From Candidatus Obscuribacterales bacterium (GTDB lineage Bacteria > Cyanobacteriota > Vampirovibrionia > Obscuribacterales > Obscuribacteraceae): a DNA stretch of 64,000 bases. The DNA lies in assembly GCA_019752635.1 (NCBI GenBank), contig JAIELX010000081.1:1-64000 (forward strand), written 5' to 3'. Of the stretch, positions 52,624 to 61,848 are shown piece by piece. Position numbers and translations under genes: made by a program. Position 1 is the stretch's first letter. The number at the start of each line of letters is the position of its first letter. Below the pieces are notes generated by a model that saw only the letters and a list, made by a program, of their open reading frames with translations, ran no database searches and had not been told where the DNA came from.

Positions 52624-53208
52624 CTACTGCACCAGGTTTCTATCAGTGCCGATACGCGAAGTAGTAAGCGGAAACTGAGCTTCAGCTTCGCATTCAAGCT
52701 CATCCGGAGTCACTTTCGGAATAGAGACCGGCAACACATAAGTCATCTTTGTGCGCACTCTTACAGTTCCGCCCCAGGGTCCGCCCAATCGTACACTGGG
52801 CACACCAAACTCCGGCGCGGGACCGGTGATGTTAATCAGACTTTGGTCGGGCTTGTCCAGAATCTCAAATTTGCGAATGTAGCCGTTGGCATTAGTGCGA
52901 GTTTGGGCGCTCAGAACAACAGCCCTGGCGCGCGCTAACGCCGTGGGCGAATTCGCCAGAGGCAGTACGACCGGACCGGTCGCTGCCGCTGTCTCAGGTT
53001 CGGTATTCGCTGCGGCGCGCGCCGCATCACGTGCGACGCCATCGGAAAGATTAGTGGCGAAATACATAAATGCGATATCGAACAAGAACAGAAAAATTGG
53101 AATTAGGAATAGAAGCCCGCAGGTTATCTCGATAAGCTGCTGTCCTCTTTGCCGGTATTTTGAACGAGAACCCATCCTCGCTCTGATAGAAGCCGTCATC
53201 TCGTTCAC
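52624..53208 (-). CDS. TadE-like pilus-assembly/pseudopilin protein
   Basis: This 194-residue protein has a short basic N-terminus with GQQLIEITCGLLFLIPIFLF, the type IV pilin-like signal with a Glu in the helix as in TadE, and one membrane segment. The rest is an extracytoplasmic domain of beta type (VRVRTKMTYVLPVSIPKV). TadE proteins are processed minor pseudopilins of tight-adherence (Flp) systems. Its start overlaps the end of the preceding gene (ATG 53208, TGA of the upstream gene at 53205-53207), so the two are translationally coupled. No Tad ATPase or secretin is visible in the window. Confidence 0.78.
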   Translation of the reverse strand: MNEMTASIRARMGSRSKYRQRGQQLIEITCGLLFLIPIFLFLFDIAFMYFATNLSDGVARDAARAAANTEPETAAATGPVVLPLANSPTALARARAVVLSAQTRTNANGYIRKFEILDKPDQSLINITGPAPEFGVPSVRLGGPWGGTVRVRTKMTYVLPVSIPKVTPDELECEAEAQFPLTTSRIGTDRNLVQ

Positions 53209-53711
53209 CTACTCAAAGAGCTTTCAGGATTGTCAACTACGTTATTGTTCGAAGCTTGCCCCGGAATTGTGCCAAGGAAGGGAATGCTTATTTGATAGTT
53301 CGAATCGACCACAATCTGGTAGGCTCGACCACGCTCAACAGCACCGCCTGCGAATGGCGTAGCACTGCCGTCATCGTTCACGCGTTGGAATCTCACATCC
53401 AGCGCATCGCCAAAAGCGCCCCCGCCTTGCGCTTTGAGGTTGACGAACGCACCGAGCGAGCTGTTCGCGACGCGGTTTGCGGCGGTAATGGCCGCTGTTC
53501 GAATCTGCGCTCGCGAGCCGCCGCTTGCCCCCTCACGAGAAGCAAGGGTGCAGGCGTAGTAAGCCGTTGCTACGCCGCAGATATAGAAGCCGAATCCGAT
53601 AATGAAAAAGATTACGAGGCAGCCAATCAGTAGCGCCGGTGCGAGTTCCGCAATGGTTCCACGAGGACTTCGGGCTCGACAACAAACAGAACGCAAATGG
53701 AGTGCTCCCAC
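53205..53711 (-). CDS. TadE/TadG-like pseudopilin
   Basis: This 168-residue protein has the same design as its neighbour: basic N-terminus, RGTIAELAPALLIGCLVIFF with a Glu at the prepilin-helix position, one membrane segment and a small extracytoplasmic domain. Codon 1 is GTG (53711), with only a weak ribosome site. It precedes the TadE-like gene by a four-base overlap and forms a two-gene unit with it. It may be a minor pseudopilin of the same system. Confidence 0.7.
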   Translation of the reverse strand: MGALHLRSVCCRARSPRGTIAELAPALLIGCLVIFFIIGFGFYICGVATAYYACTLASREGASGGSRAQIRTAAITAANRVANSSLGAFVNLKAQGGGAFGDALDVRFQRVNDDGSATPFAGGAVERGRAYQIVVDSNYQISIPFLGTIPGQASNNNVVDNPESSLSR

Positions 53712-53839
53712 TAACCTGCTTTGTGATTATTCCCGTTAGGAACTTGATATTAACACGATTTTACGGTCTTGCGAACCGGTGGAAGCCTCTCCCTTTGGTC
53801 GCCATTTCAATTTTAATGCCCGAAGCCCGAAAGACCGGA

Positions 53840-54427
53840 TCATGTTTGAGCGGCTGTATCGACAGAAACGGAACTTTCCCTGGCGGACGGCAATTTCTTC
53901 ATGAGTCGGGCGGCCAGAAAGCCGACTTCAGCAAGCAGGTATGTCGCACCGGCTCCGGCCATCGCACAACCACTTCTCCATATCAGTATCGGATCAACGT
54001 ACTCTCGAAGTAGCTCAACGTACGGTCCGGCCGAAACCGAACGCAGAGGATAGACGTACCATCGCTCGTTGTCGGATGGCAGCATGGTGTAATAGCTCGA
54101 ATAAAACTCCCAGGCGGCAAAACCTGCGGCAATAGACAACACCACGGCGACCAATCGACCTCTGGTCCACGGAGTGAAAAAGAGAACTGCCGCAATGATC
54201 AAGTCGAACAGGCCGGTTACGTAGTAACCGACTTGCCAGTTAGACTCAAATGCGATGCGTGCAATACCCATCTTCTCGCCATAGCAGTTGCAGCCGGGAT
54301 CTGCTTGAGAGAGGAAATATTGAGTCAAAGCAACCATGGCCAGGACAAACGCAGGATAGGCTGCCAGCACCAGCGATGCAAACAGCTTCCCAAACTTAGC
54401 GAGATTCCAAAACGGGGCGAGCTTCAT
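53840..54427 (-). CDS. Four-helix membrane protein, MauE/DoxX-like
   Basis: This protein of about 195 residues has four hydrophobic segments (about 14-40, 67-88, 94-112, 147-172) and a CNCYGEK motif in the first loop. This resembles the MauE/DoxX type of small membrane proteins linked to electron or redox chemistry, but the match is loose. The C-terminus is Ser-rich and cytoplasmic or external. It is the last gene of a three-gene minus-strand set headed by a cytochrome, 15 bases after its neighbour, so a redox role is likely. ATG 54427 is used rather than TTG 54430. Confidence 0.65.
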   Translation of the reverse strand: MKLAPFWNLAKFGKLFASLVLAAYPAFVLAMVALTQYFLSQADPGCNCYGEKMGIARIAFESNWQVGYYVTGLFDLIIAAVLFFTPWTRGRLVAVVLSIAAGFAAWEFYSSYYTMLPSDNERWYVYPLRSVSAGPYVELLREYVDPILIWRSGCAMAGAGATYLLAEVGFLAARLMKKLPSARESSVSVDTAAQT

Positions 54428-54445
54428 CAAAGACGCTCCGCTTTA

Positions 54446-54994
54446 CTACTTTTTCTTCTCTGCTGTGTTGCCATTCTCATCAGTGGTCGCGGCTGCGGGT
54501 GGTCCGCTGGATTTGAACACTTGATCAACGCCGGCGTGAATCGGTTTGATCTTGGCCTGAATGGTGCCGACTTCGGTGGATTTGTTTTGAGTCTTCAAAC
54601 AGATATTCAACATCCGCAGTGCATTCTGATAGTCATTGTTGTTATCCGTCTTCTTGATCGCTTCTATGAATGCGATTTTACTTCGCAGAACCCTTTCAGC
54701 ACCGGCCCAATCTCGTTTTCCGTAAGCATCACTGGCCAGAACACCCATCTGCATGCAAACCGAGCTGGAATACATGTCTTTATCGCCATTGAAATTTGGT
54801 TTTTGAATAAGTTCAGCACATGCGTTCAAGGAACTCATTGCTCCGGCGGCGTCACCCGCGTCCGCCTGCTGCTGCGCTCTATGTCGCAAATTCGCAGCTT
54901 CTTTCACCGGGTTCGTTTCACGGCTTTGAGCAAAAGCGGACGAACTCGAAGTTAGCACTAAACCCATAGCCATACATAACATCAAGCGTTTCAT
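54446..54994 (-). CDS. Secreted hypothetical protein in the cytochrome operon
   Basis: This protein of about 182 residues has a signal peptide (about 1-22, MLCMAMGLVLTSSSSAFAQS). A helical, partly TPR-like body follows (ANLRHRAQQQADAGDAAGAM, WAGAERVLRSKIAFIEAIKK). It ends in a charged tail. A strong AAGGAGG ribosome site (55003-55009) lies eight bases before ATG 54994 and overlaps the end of the cytochrome gene, so the two are coupled. The function is unknown. Confidence 0.65.
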   Translation of the reverse strand: MKRLMLCMAMGLVLTSSSSAFAQSRETNPVKEAANLRHRAQQQADAGDAAGAMSSLNACAELIQKPNFNGDKDMYSSSVCMQMGVLASDAYGKRDWAGAERVLRSKIAFIEAIKKTDNNNDYQNALRMLNICLKTQNKSTEVGTIQAKIKPIHAGVDQVFKSSGPPAAATTDENGNTAEKKK

Positions 54995-55007
54995 CAAATC
55001 GTCCTCC

Positions 55008-56375
55008 TTAGAGACTCTTCAAAAATGCAAGTAGCGCGTCTTTATCTTCCTGTGAACTGGATTTGTAACGATCGGCAGAACTCTGAGCCTGTCCGCCATG
55101 CATAAGAATGGCAGTATGGATATCGCGAGTGCGTCCGTCATGCATCAAGAATTTTTTGAATCGTAAGCCCCAGAGCGGAGTAGTCCGCCACTCTCCTCCC
55201 TTGGCACCTTCCTGCGGAATACCGTCAGCCAGCTCCAGCCCCATATCATGCAGAAGGAAATCTGAATACGGGTAGAATGTTTTGTTTTCCAGCGCAGCCA
55301 CTTCCACGGCATCTATTAGAGGCAGCTTGCTATCCGGATCGGCGACCATAACTTTGCTCGCACTCGTCCATGAGGGTCTGTGACAAAATGCACAATCCAG
55401 CTTTTCGAACACCTTTTCCCCTGCGGTCACCTGCGGTGTAATCGGTCCTCGCGGTGGTGGAGCAAGCAGAGTCTGGTACCAGGTCAACGCCAGCAAAATC
55501 TTGCCCTTATCGTTGGGCTGACCGGCCTGGTTGATTTTGCGCAAAAACTCCGGGTTATCGCCAAGAGGCTCGCTCGAGTTCTCGGTGTGGGCACCGTATG
55601 TGGTGAGCCCCAACTCGATATTCATGGCACCGGTAGTAAAATTGAACAGGTTCACATGCTGATCTTTCCAGCCGAAACGCGCAGAACGAGAGGCTTCCGT
55701 ATAGCGGTCGACAGCTACGGCAGCCCGACCCGCCACCGCAGGATCGGAAACCATTTCTTTAATTCCCTGAGCGGTAAACTCTCCGTCCGGAATGCTGTCG
55801 ATCAGACCGTCCCCGTAAATGGGTGGCGAATGGCGATTGGACTGCAGCTCCGCGTCCATTGGTACTTGCTCAAAGTCGAGCTGATCCTGGAAAGTACCCC
55901 TGTTTGGGAACTCAGTTGTAATAGTCTTTCGTTGTAAACTCGGTCCGCCCTTCGTCAGGAAGAAGTCGACGTCGACCTTGGTCAAGCCTCGTATGACTTC
56001 TTTCAGCGGCTTCTTCGACTTGGGCGAGACGGGGTCTCGTTTGGCATAGTTCAAAATACTGGTACTGGAAATGTCACGACCTTCGCCCCCGGGAGGACCG
56101 GGTTGCCCGTGGCATTCCCAGCAGCTCTTGCCGTTGAACATTGGTCCCAGACCTTCTTCAGGCGTGAACTCTTTCTTGAAGAGCATCTCGCCCACGCGAA
56201 ATTTGCGCAATTCTTCAGCCGTCAATCCCGGGAGCGGACGGCCCAATACTTTGTTGGGGTTGTTCAGATCAGCATCTGTTAGTGGTTGGTCGTGTTCCGT
56301 TTTAGAGCACCCGCTCAAGACCACCGCAACGAGCAGCCCAAGCAATCCCTGCGTTGAAATCCGAATTGTCTTCAT
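55008..56375 (-). CDS. Diheme cytochrome c lipoprotein (DUF1111 / thiol-oxidoreductase family)
   Basis: This protein of about 455 residues has a lipoprotein signal with lipobox LSGC (VVLSGCSKTEHD). It has two c-type heme motifs, CWECHG (about residue 80) and CAFCHRP (about residue 320), with the spacing of the DUF1111/di-heme oxidoreductase family. Distal Met/His ligands cannot be assigned with certainty. It would sit on the outer face of a membrane and move electrons. ATG 56375 is chosen over 56423 because the signal peptide then starts MKTIR. The first gene of a minus-strand set with a secreted protein and a membrane protein; no obvious promoter was seen. Confidence 0.82.
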   Translation of the reverse strand: MKTIRISTQGLLGLLVAVVLSGCSKTEHDQPLTDADLNNPNKVLGRPLPGLTAEELRKFRVGEMLFKKEFTPEEGLGPMFNGKSCWECHGQPGPPGGEGRDISSTSILNYAKRDPVSPKSKKPLKEVIRGLTKVDVDFFLTKGGPSLQRKTITTEFPNRGTFQDQLDFEQVPMDAELQSNRHSPPIYGDGLIDSIPDGEFTAQGIKEMVSDPAVAGRAAVAVDRYTEASRSARFGWKDQHVNLFNFTTGAMNIELGLTTYGAHTENSSEPLGDNPEFLRKINQAGQPNDKGKILLALTWYQTLLAPPPRGPITPQVTAGEKVFEKLDCAFCHRPSWTSASKVMVADPDSKLPLIDAVEVAALENKTFYPYSDFLLHDMGLELADGIPQEGAKGGEWRTTPLWGLRFKKFLMHDGRTRDIHTAILMHGGQAQSSADRYKSSSQEDKDALLAFLKSL

Positions 56376-56536
56376 TCTTGAACCCACTTTGGCAAGCCCT
56401 CTATCCACATTCCACTTTGGCAATCCATTCTACTATTGCACACTTGCAAAATTATCAATCCCGCTGAGAAAGCGCCGCAGAATCCACCGCAGTCTGATAA
56501 CAGGGTCCACGAACACCGAACGAAACGAAAGAGAAA

Positions 56537-56560
56537 CCCCGGCGATTTTCATCGCCGGGG
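56537..56560 (-). terminator. Terminator of the TadG-like gene
   Basis: A perfect 10-bp stem (CCCCGGCGAT with its complement ATCGCCGGGG) closes a four-base loop. On the minus strand it is followed by TTTCTCTTTCGTTTC, which serves as the U-tract. It lies 39 bases past the stop of the 1020-residue protein. Confidence 0.82.
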
Positions 56561-56598
56561 TCGCAATTCTGGACCTTAGGCCTAACCGAACACCAGTA

Positions 56599-59500
56599 TT
56601 AGTGGCTTCTCGGCGGAGGCGGCGGAGGAGGCGGCGGCGGTACCGGGTTGATCGGAGGCACGTTCGCCGGATTCTGCGGCGGCGGTGGTGGCTTCAACAC
56701 TTTAAGCGCCGGTACGTGCGGCAGAGGCGAGGTGAATTGAATTCTAACCGCTTCGTTGTCGCAGACCGGTTGTTGGTCTCCGTTCGGAACCGCGCGTCCA
56801 CAATCCAATCTGTTGCCGGGGGTTGCGTTGTTACGCAAGTCCACAGCGATGTTGGACGTGTCTGCGCTGTTGTTCTGCGCCATCACCGACCACAGTACGT
56901 CGAAACGTCCGTTGTCCGGATCGCGGTCGCAGTTGGTCTTGATGCGATAGACGTTCAAGGCTTGGTACAAACTGTTGCCTTCAAGCAACGCGTTTACACC
57001 AGTCGAGTTTTCGAAGCCTTTCAGGCTAGCAGCCGCATTTTTGTAGGTTCCAGCGTCGGCAGCCGCGAAATCAAACGAGGTGAATGTTGGAGCATTCTTG
57101 TTTTCGTTGATCATCAGACTGCCACTAACTGTGAACTGGATAGCCCCGGCAACTGCTTGGCCGCGAGGTAAGCTTGCGTCTCCGACAGTGACCAATTCGA
57201 TGTTTCTGGTTTGGCTCGACGGTCTGACCGATGGCGGGCAGAGGATCTGAGCAACCTTGCCTGGCTCGATTTCAACTTGCTCGGCGGTTCCACCGTTGAC
57301 GTCCACAGCTCTGCGATCGCCGGTGAACAGACGAGGATCACCAAGCCAGTTCTTGTCGCCTAGGGCAATTGGAAGCTGACCTGTACCTGAAGGTCCTTGA
57401 CCACGGATCTCAGCCTGGAGAGTAGGAATTTCCGCGACGGTGGGACGGATTGGAGGCCAGTAATCGATTGCTTTTGCAAGCTTGTACTGTCTCGGTTGCG
57501 CGGTACTCTTCGGATCTGCGGGCACAACACGATCGAGTCCGATCGAGGTGATGGCACGGAACGAGTTGATCAGTCCCTTGGTATCTCCTGTATAAGGAGA
57601 GACACCACTTACGGAAGCAATCATCTCAACAGCGTTGTTCATGACTGCGCCGCTTCGTGCGATCAATCGGTTCTGTTCTGCGATTTGAGCACGCTTCGGT
57701 GTTTCTTCGTTGTCAACGATTGCCTTACGGTTAGCCAGAAGGATTGCACGGCGAGGATCTGTTGCCAGCAAACCGGACAAACCGGTGGCGGTCGCAACGC
57801 CATGCGGTACTTGAAGCGTTGGTCCAACGTCGAAGACTTCTTCCCTTGCAAGGATTGCATCAAGTTCTCGAATCAACACTTTGACTCTTGCTGATGCTTC
57901 GTCATTGACGGTCTTGCCGGCATCGTATGCGTTCTGAGCTACGCCGTTGGTATTGTTTACGTCTTCGCGGAAGTCCAACATTTCAGCAATCGGGTTTCCG
58001 TCAACTGTTGTCGGGCAGCCGGTGAGCTCGTCCAAACCGATGGCTAGAGTTTGACCGGGAGCAAATGCCAACTGCTGGGGAGTCGAACCTTGCATACGGA
58101 ATACATAAGCTTGGTCAACGTATGTACCGGGGCTAGCGTCAAAGTTGTTGAGCGAACGTCCGTCGCCCGATCCTTTCGCCATGGCTTTGGTGCTGTCCGG
58201 AATCAGAGCGAAGATGCCCCCCCAGATGCGTTTGCACTCGTCGGCGGTACCCGGACGATTCTGTGCAAATGCTTTCTGGACCAGGAACTCGCCAGCTTCG
58301 TTGAAGATGGTCTTTTGAGCATCGGCTGTTTGGGTAGGAGCTGTTCTCAACGGTGCCTTCAAAGCCTTGATCACGGAGTCAATGTTTGGACGCAAGCAGT
58401 CATTGCGCAGCCAATCATATACATAGTAGGAGACTAGTTGGCTGGGGTTCGCCGCGCCTCGCGGGTTGAGTGCCGCATCGTCTCCGGCGGAAACATCGGA
58501 CGGATAGGTAGCCGGTGATATGGAAGAAGGTGCGCCACCCTTGGTCGTGCCCGGGAACGGTCCGTCATTAGAGGTGAAGAAGTTACCGTCACCGGTCCAG
58601 GCCCCCTTGCCTGCGTTCATGATCGCCAGCAGGTTTTCGAAGTGGTTGCCTTGCGTTTGGTCGGCAGGCAGACCTTGGGGGAACTCCAGACGGAAGATAC
58701 CGGCTGTGACCGGGGTTCGTTCACCACCGGCGGTAGCAGTTGCAACTTCTGTCTTCCGTGCGCTCAGATCACCTTTGCTCGGGCTTGTTCTGTCAATGGT
58801 CTGATCAATTTCTACTCGCACAACGGTCGGCACCATGAAGTTGTTCGGTGCGTCCTTCGTGAAAGCGGTACGATCTACCAACTTAGGCTGACGACTGATC
58901 GCATTGAAGATGTAGGAGCCGGGGAAATTCGGAACCGGGACGTTAACGCCGGCGCGGTAGAATCGCTGCTGATCGATAAGACCGGAATTGTTATCGGAAT
59001 CGGCGCCTAGAGACATGTTCGCCGGCGACGGAATCGGTATATCGGTAACGCCGGACGCTTCATTCCCGATGTAGCCGAATGTGATTTTCACGTCGCTGCG
59101 GGAGATGTTCGGCGAATTTTGCGCACGAGTCGGGTTGTTATTGTAGGCATCCATCGCGATCTTCTTCAGGTCGATCGGCGTGGGTGAGGAAATAACGTAA
59201 TCTGCGGCTTCGATGGCTTTGAAACGATCGCGCAACGCTTGCGCAGCTTGCATCACTTGCTGTTGATCGCGGTTGGCGAGCAACTTCATGTCTTCGTTCT
59301 GGAGCTGAGCGGCAATGACCGCATCGAGCCGTGCCCGACCAATAAGAGTGTTGATACCGTACACTGGAGACTGTTGAAGTCCATTTGCTCTAAATTGATC
59401 GCAAACAGCAACTTCACCGACGCCCAGAGCCTGCTTAGATGCTGTCTGCTGAACGCTGATTCTCGAAAGTTCCTTCGCTACGGAAATCGCAGCCGAGTCA

Positions 59501-59661
59501 ATTGCAGTTTGCGCTTCTTTCTGGTGCGTAAACTGCTGAGAGTAGATAACAGCAAGGAACAGAACGACTATAACGATGCCTAAACCTATGGCAACGACTA
59601 GCGTTAGCGATCCCCCACGTTTTTTTCTTTTGCTTTTCTTACTAATAAGAAGGTTGTCCAT
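56599..59661 (-). CDS. Giant TadG-like protein with poly-proline tail
   Basis: The protein is about 1020 residues from ATG 59661, which has GAGG about eight bases upstream. The N-terminus is basic (SKKSKRKKRGG), followed by one membrane segment (about 21-42, VVAIGLGIVIVVLFLAVIYS) and a Gln/Ala-rich helix that starts with QTAIDSAAISVAKELSRIS. This is the Flp-pilus TadG layout with the Ala-rich D-A-A region, but the usual VWA metal motif is not seen. The long extracytoplasmic part is Ala/Gly/Asp-rich without a known domain. The C-terminus holds a Pro run and then PPPPPPPPPPRSH. It is isolated from the two TadE-like genes by three others. It could be a surface or pilus-tip protein. Confidence 0.75.
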   Translation of the reverse strand: MDNLLISKKSKRKKRGGSLTLVVAIGLGIVIVVLFLAVIYSQQFTHQKEAQTAIDSAAISVAKELSRISVQQTASKQALGVGEVAVCDQFRANGLQQSPVYGINTLIGRARLDAVIAAQLQNEDMKLLANRDQQQVMQAAQALRDRFKAIEAADYVISSPTPIDLKKIAMDAYNNNPTRAQNSPNISRSDVKITFGYIGNEASGVTDIPIPSPANMSLGADSDNNSGLIDQQRFYRAGVNVPVPNFPGSYIFNAISRQPKLVDRTAFTKDAPNNFMVPTVVRVEIDQTIDRTSPSKGDLSARKTEVATATAGGERTPVTAGIFRLEFPQGLPADQTQGNHFENLLAIMNAGKGAWTGDGNFFTSNDGPFPGTTKGGAPSSISPATYPSDVSAGDDAALNPRGAANPSQLVSYYVYDWLRNDCLRPNIDSVIKALKAPLRTAPTQTADAQKTIFNEAGEFLVQKAFAQNRPGTADECKRIWGGIFALIPDSTKAMAKGSGDGRSLNNFDASPGTYVDQAYVFRMQGSTPQQLAFAPGQTLAIGLDELTGCPTTVDGNPIAEMLDFREDVNNTNGVAQNAYDAGKTVNDEASARVKVLIRELDAILAREEVFDVGPTLQVPHGVATATGLSGLLATDPRRAILLANRKAIVDNEETPKRAQIAEQNRLIARSGAVMNNAVEMIASVSGVSPYTGDTKGLINSFRAITSIGLDRVVPADPKSTAQPRQYKLAKAIDYWPPIRPTVAEIPTLQAEIRGQGPSGTGQLPIALGDKNWLGDPRLFTGDRRAVDVNGGTAEQVEIEPGKVAQILCPPSVRPSSQTRNIELVTVGDASLPRGQAVAGAIQFTVSGSLMINENKNAPTFTSFDFAAADAGTYKNAAASLKGFENSTGVNALLEGNSLYQALNVYRIKTNCDRDPDNGRFDVLWSVMAQNNSADTSNIAVDLRNNATPGNRLDCGRAVPNGDQQPVCDNEAVRIQFTSPLPHVPALKVLKPPPPPQNPANVPPINPVPPPPPPPPPPRSH

Positions 59662-59779
59662 CCAGGTTACCTCAATCGGTAGTGCTGATTCCCCCGCGGG
59701 GATCTCCCCAAAACTGTTTGTCACCCCCATAGGCTGGTGTAAATCCAGGTACTCTAGTTATTCCATCAAGAGTCATCAT

Positions 59780-59795
59780 ATTAACATCGGTTAAT
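59780..59795. promoter_or_regulatory. ATTAAC-N4-GTTAAT inverted repeat
   Basis: ATTAAC (59780-59785) and GTTAAT (59790-59795) are exact reverse complements around ATCG, about 120 bases upstream of the TadG-like gene start. A similar AT-rich repeat lies upstream of the SLH gene. A regulator site is possible; the link is only by sequence resemblance. Confidence 0.3.
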
Positions 59796-60011
59796 GAAAG
59801 GAGCGCTATTTAATCTTGGCAATTAACCTTAGATTTTGGATTGCCTGACTAATATAGTGTGCTTTTTCGCTCCAATGTCAACCATTCTACTGTAATCTCC
59901 AATTGTGGCAATTTTTGGGCATTATCCGGGCAAATCCCTGAAATTACAAAGTCGTTACGTATTGGCAGATTTGTGACTCGTAAAATCCCTAACACAGAGG
60001 GTTTTCAGGAG

Positions 60012-60065
60012 CCGTCCGGCAAGGAGCGCCTCTGATCGATTTTTCTAATGCCAGGAGGCGGACGG
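60012..60065. ncRNA. Possible structured RNA segment (weak)
   Basis: CCGTC (60012-60016) and CGCCTC (60027-60032) can pair with GAGGCG (60055-60060) and GACGG (60061-60065), forming an 11-bp stem with a ten-base one-sided bulge and a 22-base loop. The GTCCGG...AAGGAGC part looks superficially like the SRP RNA core but does not match it. The evidence is only base pairing in an intergenic region; it may be chance. Confidence 0.2.
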
Positions 60066-60601
60066 GAAGGGGCCGCCAGACGTGCAAATCACCCGAAAAC
60101 CGCTTCCCGGGCGGAGAGGGGATCACATGTAAAATTGCAATGCATAATTCAACCATTTTTGGGGAACACACTCCGATTTGCCCCGCCTAGATTAGCCCCC
60201 TTTCATCCTGACGCACCGGAAAAGGATTAATGAGAAATTTCTGATTTTTCTGACGCCAAATAACCAATGCAGGCGCACCAGGCAACGCCGGATATTAAGC
60301 GTCCATGGCATCGATCGCCCTCTCGACATCAAGGCGCTCACCACCGATGGTGCTAGGTTCGGTGCGGCGGCCCGGTTGAAGACCAGAGCAGCGGGCTACC
60401 GGCGTCTGTCCGAGAAGCCTGTCGGCGGGTCGGTGCTGGCTGAATTCGAACGATTCGAAGACCGTAGACTGGCTCCATCACTTGCAGGCAGGAGGCGACA
60501 ATGGCGAGTCTTGGCAGCGGGAACCGGACGATGAACGTGGTAATATCACCGCCGCGCATACGGCGATTAGTTCTCCTTCCGTCTTACAAGGAAAAGGATT
60601 T

Positions 60602-61750
60602 ATGAGCAATTCCGGTCAAGAATCCACGAAGCAGCATGGATGCCGTTCAGATGTAGCGCACGACCGCAACCTGCCGGATGTCGACCTGTTATCTCCGCTG
60701 CAAGTCCGTGGGGTGCAGCTGCGCAATCGTATCGTGGTATCACCAATGTGCCAGTACAGCTCCAGGGAAGGGTTCGCAGATGATTGGCATCTTGTTCATC
60801 TGGGCAGCAGGGCGGTCGGCGGCGCCGGTTTGGTATTCACCGAGGCCGCGGCAGTGTCCCCGGAAGGGCGCATCACTCCAGCAGATCTGGGAATATGGAG
60901 CGATGCGCATATCGAACAACTGGCACGAATAGCTCACTTCATAGACAGAATGGGAAGTGTGGCCGGCATTCAACTCGCACACGCCGGACGGAAAGCAGGA
61001 TGTGCCCCCCCGTGGACCGGCGGCGCTCGGTTGCCGGAGAGCGGAGGCGGCTGGCAGACCGTAGCCCCCAGCGCGTTACCATTTAACGGCGAAGACCCGC
61101 CGCCACGTGTGCTCGATGCAGACGGAATCGAAAATGTCATCAACCAATTTCGAGATGCCGCCAAAAGGGCTATTACGGCCGGGTTTAGAATCATCGAACT
61201 TCACTCTGCTCACGGTTATCTACTGCACGAATTTCTGTCGCCGCTCAGTAATCAGCGCACTGATGAATATGGCGGAAGTTTGGAAAACAGAACACGAATA
61301 GTCCTGCGTACGGTTCGAGCATTACGCGAAGTGATGCCGGCCGACATGCCGCTGTTCGTTCGAATATCGGCCACGGATTGGGTAGACAAAGGTTGGGATA
61401 TTGATCAATCAGTCGAACTTTCAAAAGAACTTAAAGCGTGCGGAGTCGATTTGATCGATTGTTCCAGCGGTGCGTTGGTACCGCATGCGGTGATTCCGGT
61501 CGGAAAGAACTTCCAGGTACCTTTTGCGGCGCGAATCAAAGAGGATGCAGATATCTTGACCGGCGCGGTCGGTCTCATCACAGAAGCCGACCAGGCCAAC
61601 GAAATTATCACCTCGGGCTCGGCTGACCTGGCGTTTCTGGCAAGAGAGATGCTTAGAGAACCATACTGGGCGCTTAAGGCCGAGCAGATCCTCGGACAAG
61701 AGCCACACTGGCAGACCCCCTACGGTTACGCGGTCCGACGCCGCCGCTGA
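60602..61750 (+). CDS. namA: Old-yellow-enzyme family NADH:flavin oxidoreductase (YqjM/NamA type)
   Basis: This 382-residue flavoprotein belongs to the thermophilic-like OYE group: the Cys in VSPMCQYSSREGF, TEAAAVSPEGRITPADLGIW, the His pair around IELHSAHGYLLHEFLSPLSN, and the FMN-binding Arg region ending in ADLAFLAREMLREP. The N-terminus has about 30 extra residues before the conserved LLSPLQVRGVQLRNRI. These enzymes reduce activated C=C double bonds with NAD(P)H. ATG 60602 is chosen because AAGGA lies upstream; an in-frame start at 60482 lacks one. It is followed, 99 bases later, by a long unknown gene. Confidence 0.9.
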   Translation: MSNSGQESTKQHGCRSDVAHDRNLPDVDLLSPLQVRGVQLRNRIVVSPMCQYSSREGFADDWHLVHLGSRAVGGAGLVFTEAAAVSPEGRITPADLGIWSDAHIEQLARIAHFIDRMGSVAGIQLAHAGRKAGCAPPWTGGARLPESGGGWQTVAPSALPFNGEDPPPRVLDADGIENVINQFRDAAKRAITAGFRIIELHSAHGYLLHEFLSPLSNQRTDEYGGSLENRTRIVLRTVRALREVMPADMPLFVRISATDWVDKGWDIDQSVELSKELKACGVDLIDCSSGALVPHAVIPVGKNFQVPFAARIKEDADILTGAVGLITEADQANEIITSGSADLAFLAREMLREPYWALKAEQILGQEPHWQTPYGYAVRRRR

Positions 61751-61848
61751 ATAACGTCGCGGCGCTACGTATTTTCCCCCATTACAGCGTTCATAAAGTT
61801 CCCTAAAATTGTGTTCATCGACAGGGCCGCCGCTCTCTCGGATCACAA

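Larger units (their letters stand above)
59662..60601. other. Large intergenic region between the TadG-like gene and namA
   Basis: This is the longest gene-free stretch (940 bases). It contains an ATTAAC/GTTAAT inverted repeat at 59780-59795, AT-rich sequence to about 60000, and a GC-rich part with a possible hairpin at 60012-60065. Short frames are present but none has a ribosome site or a recognisable product. The GC-rich segment 60300-60480 shows no clear structure. A structured RNA or leader is possible; I did not recognise a known riboswitch. Confidence 0.45.

Noticed and set aside
59982..60005. AAAATCCCT/AGGGTTTT near-hairpin
   Set aside because: A bulged, short stem with no gene ending nearby on the plus strand and no following T-run beyond the stem; not called as a terminator.
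60012..60040. Resemblance to SRP (4.5S) RNA core
   Set aside because: GTCCGG and AAGGAGC are present, but the conserved GGAAGCAGCC and its pairing partner are not; not SRP RNA.
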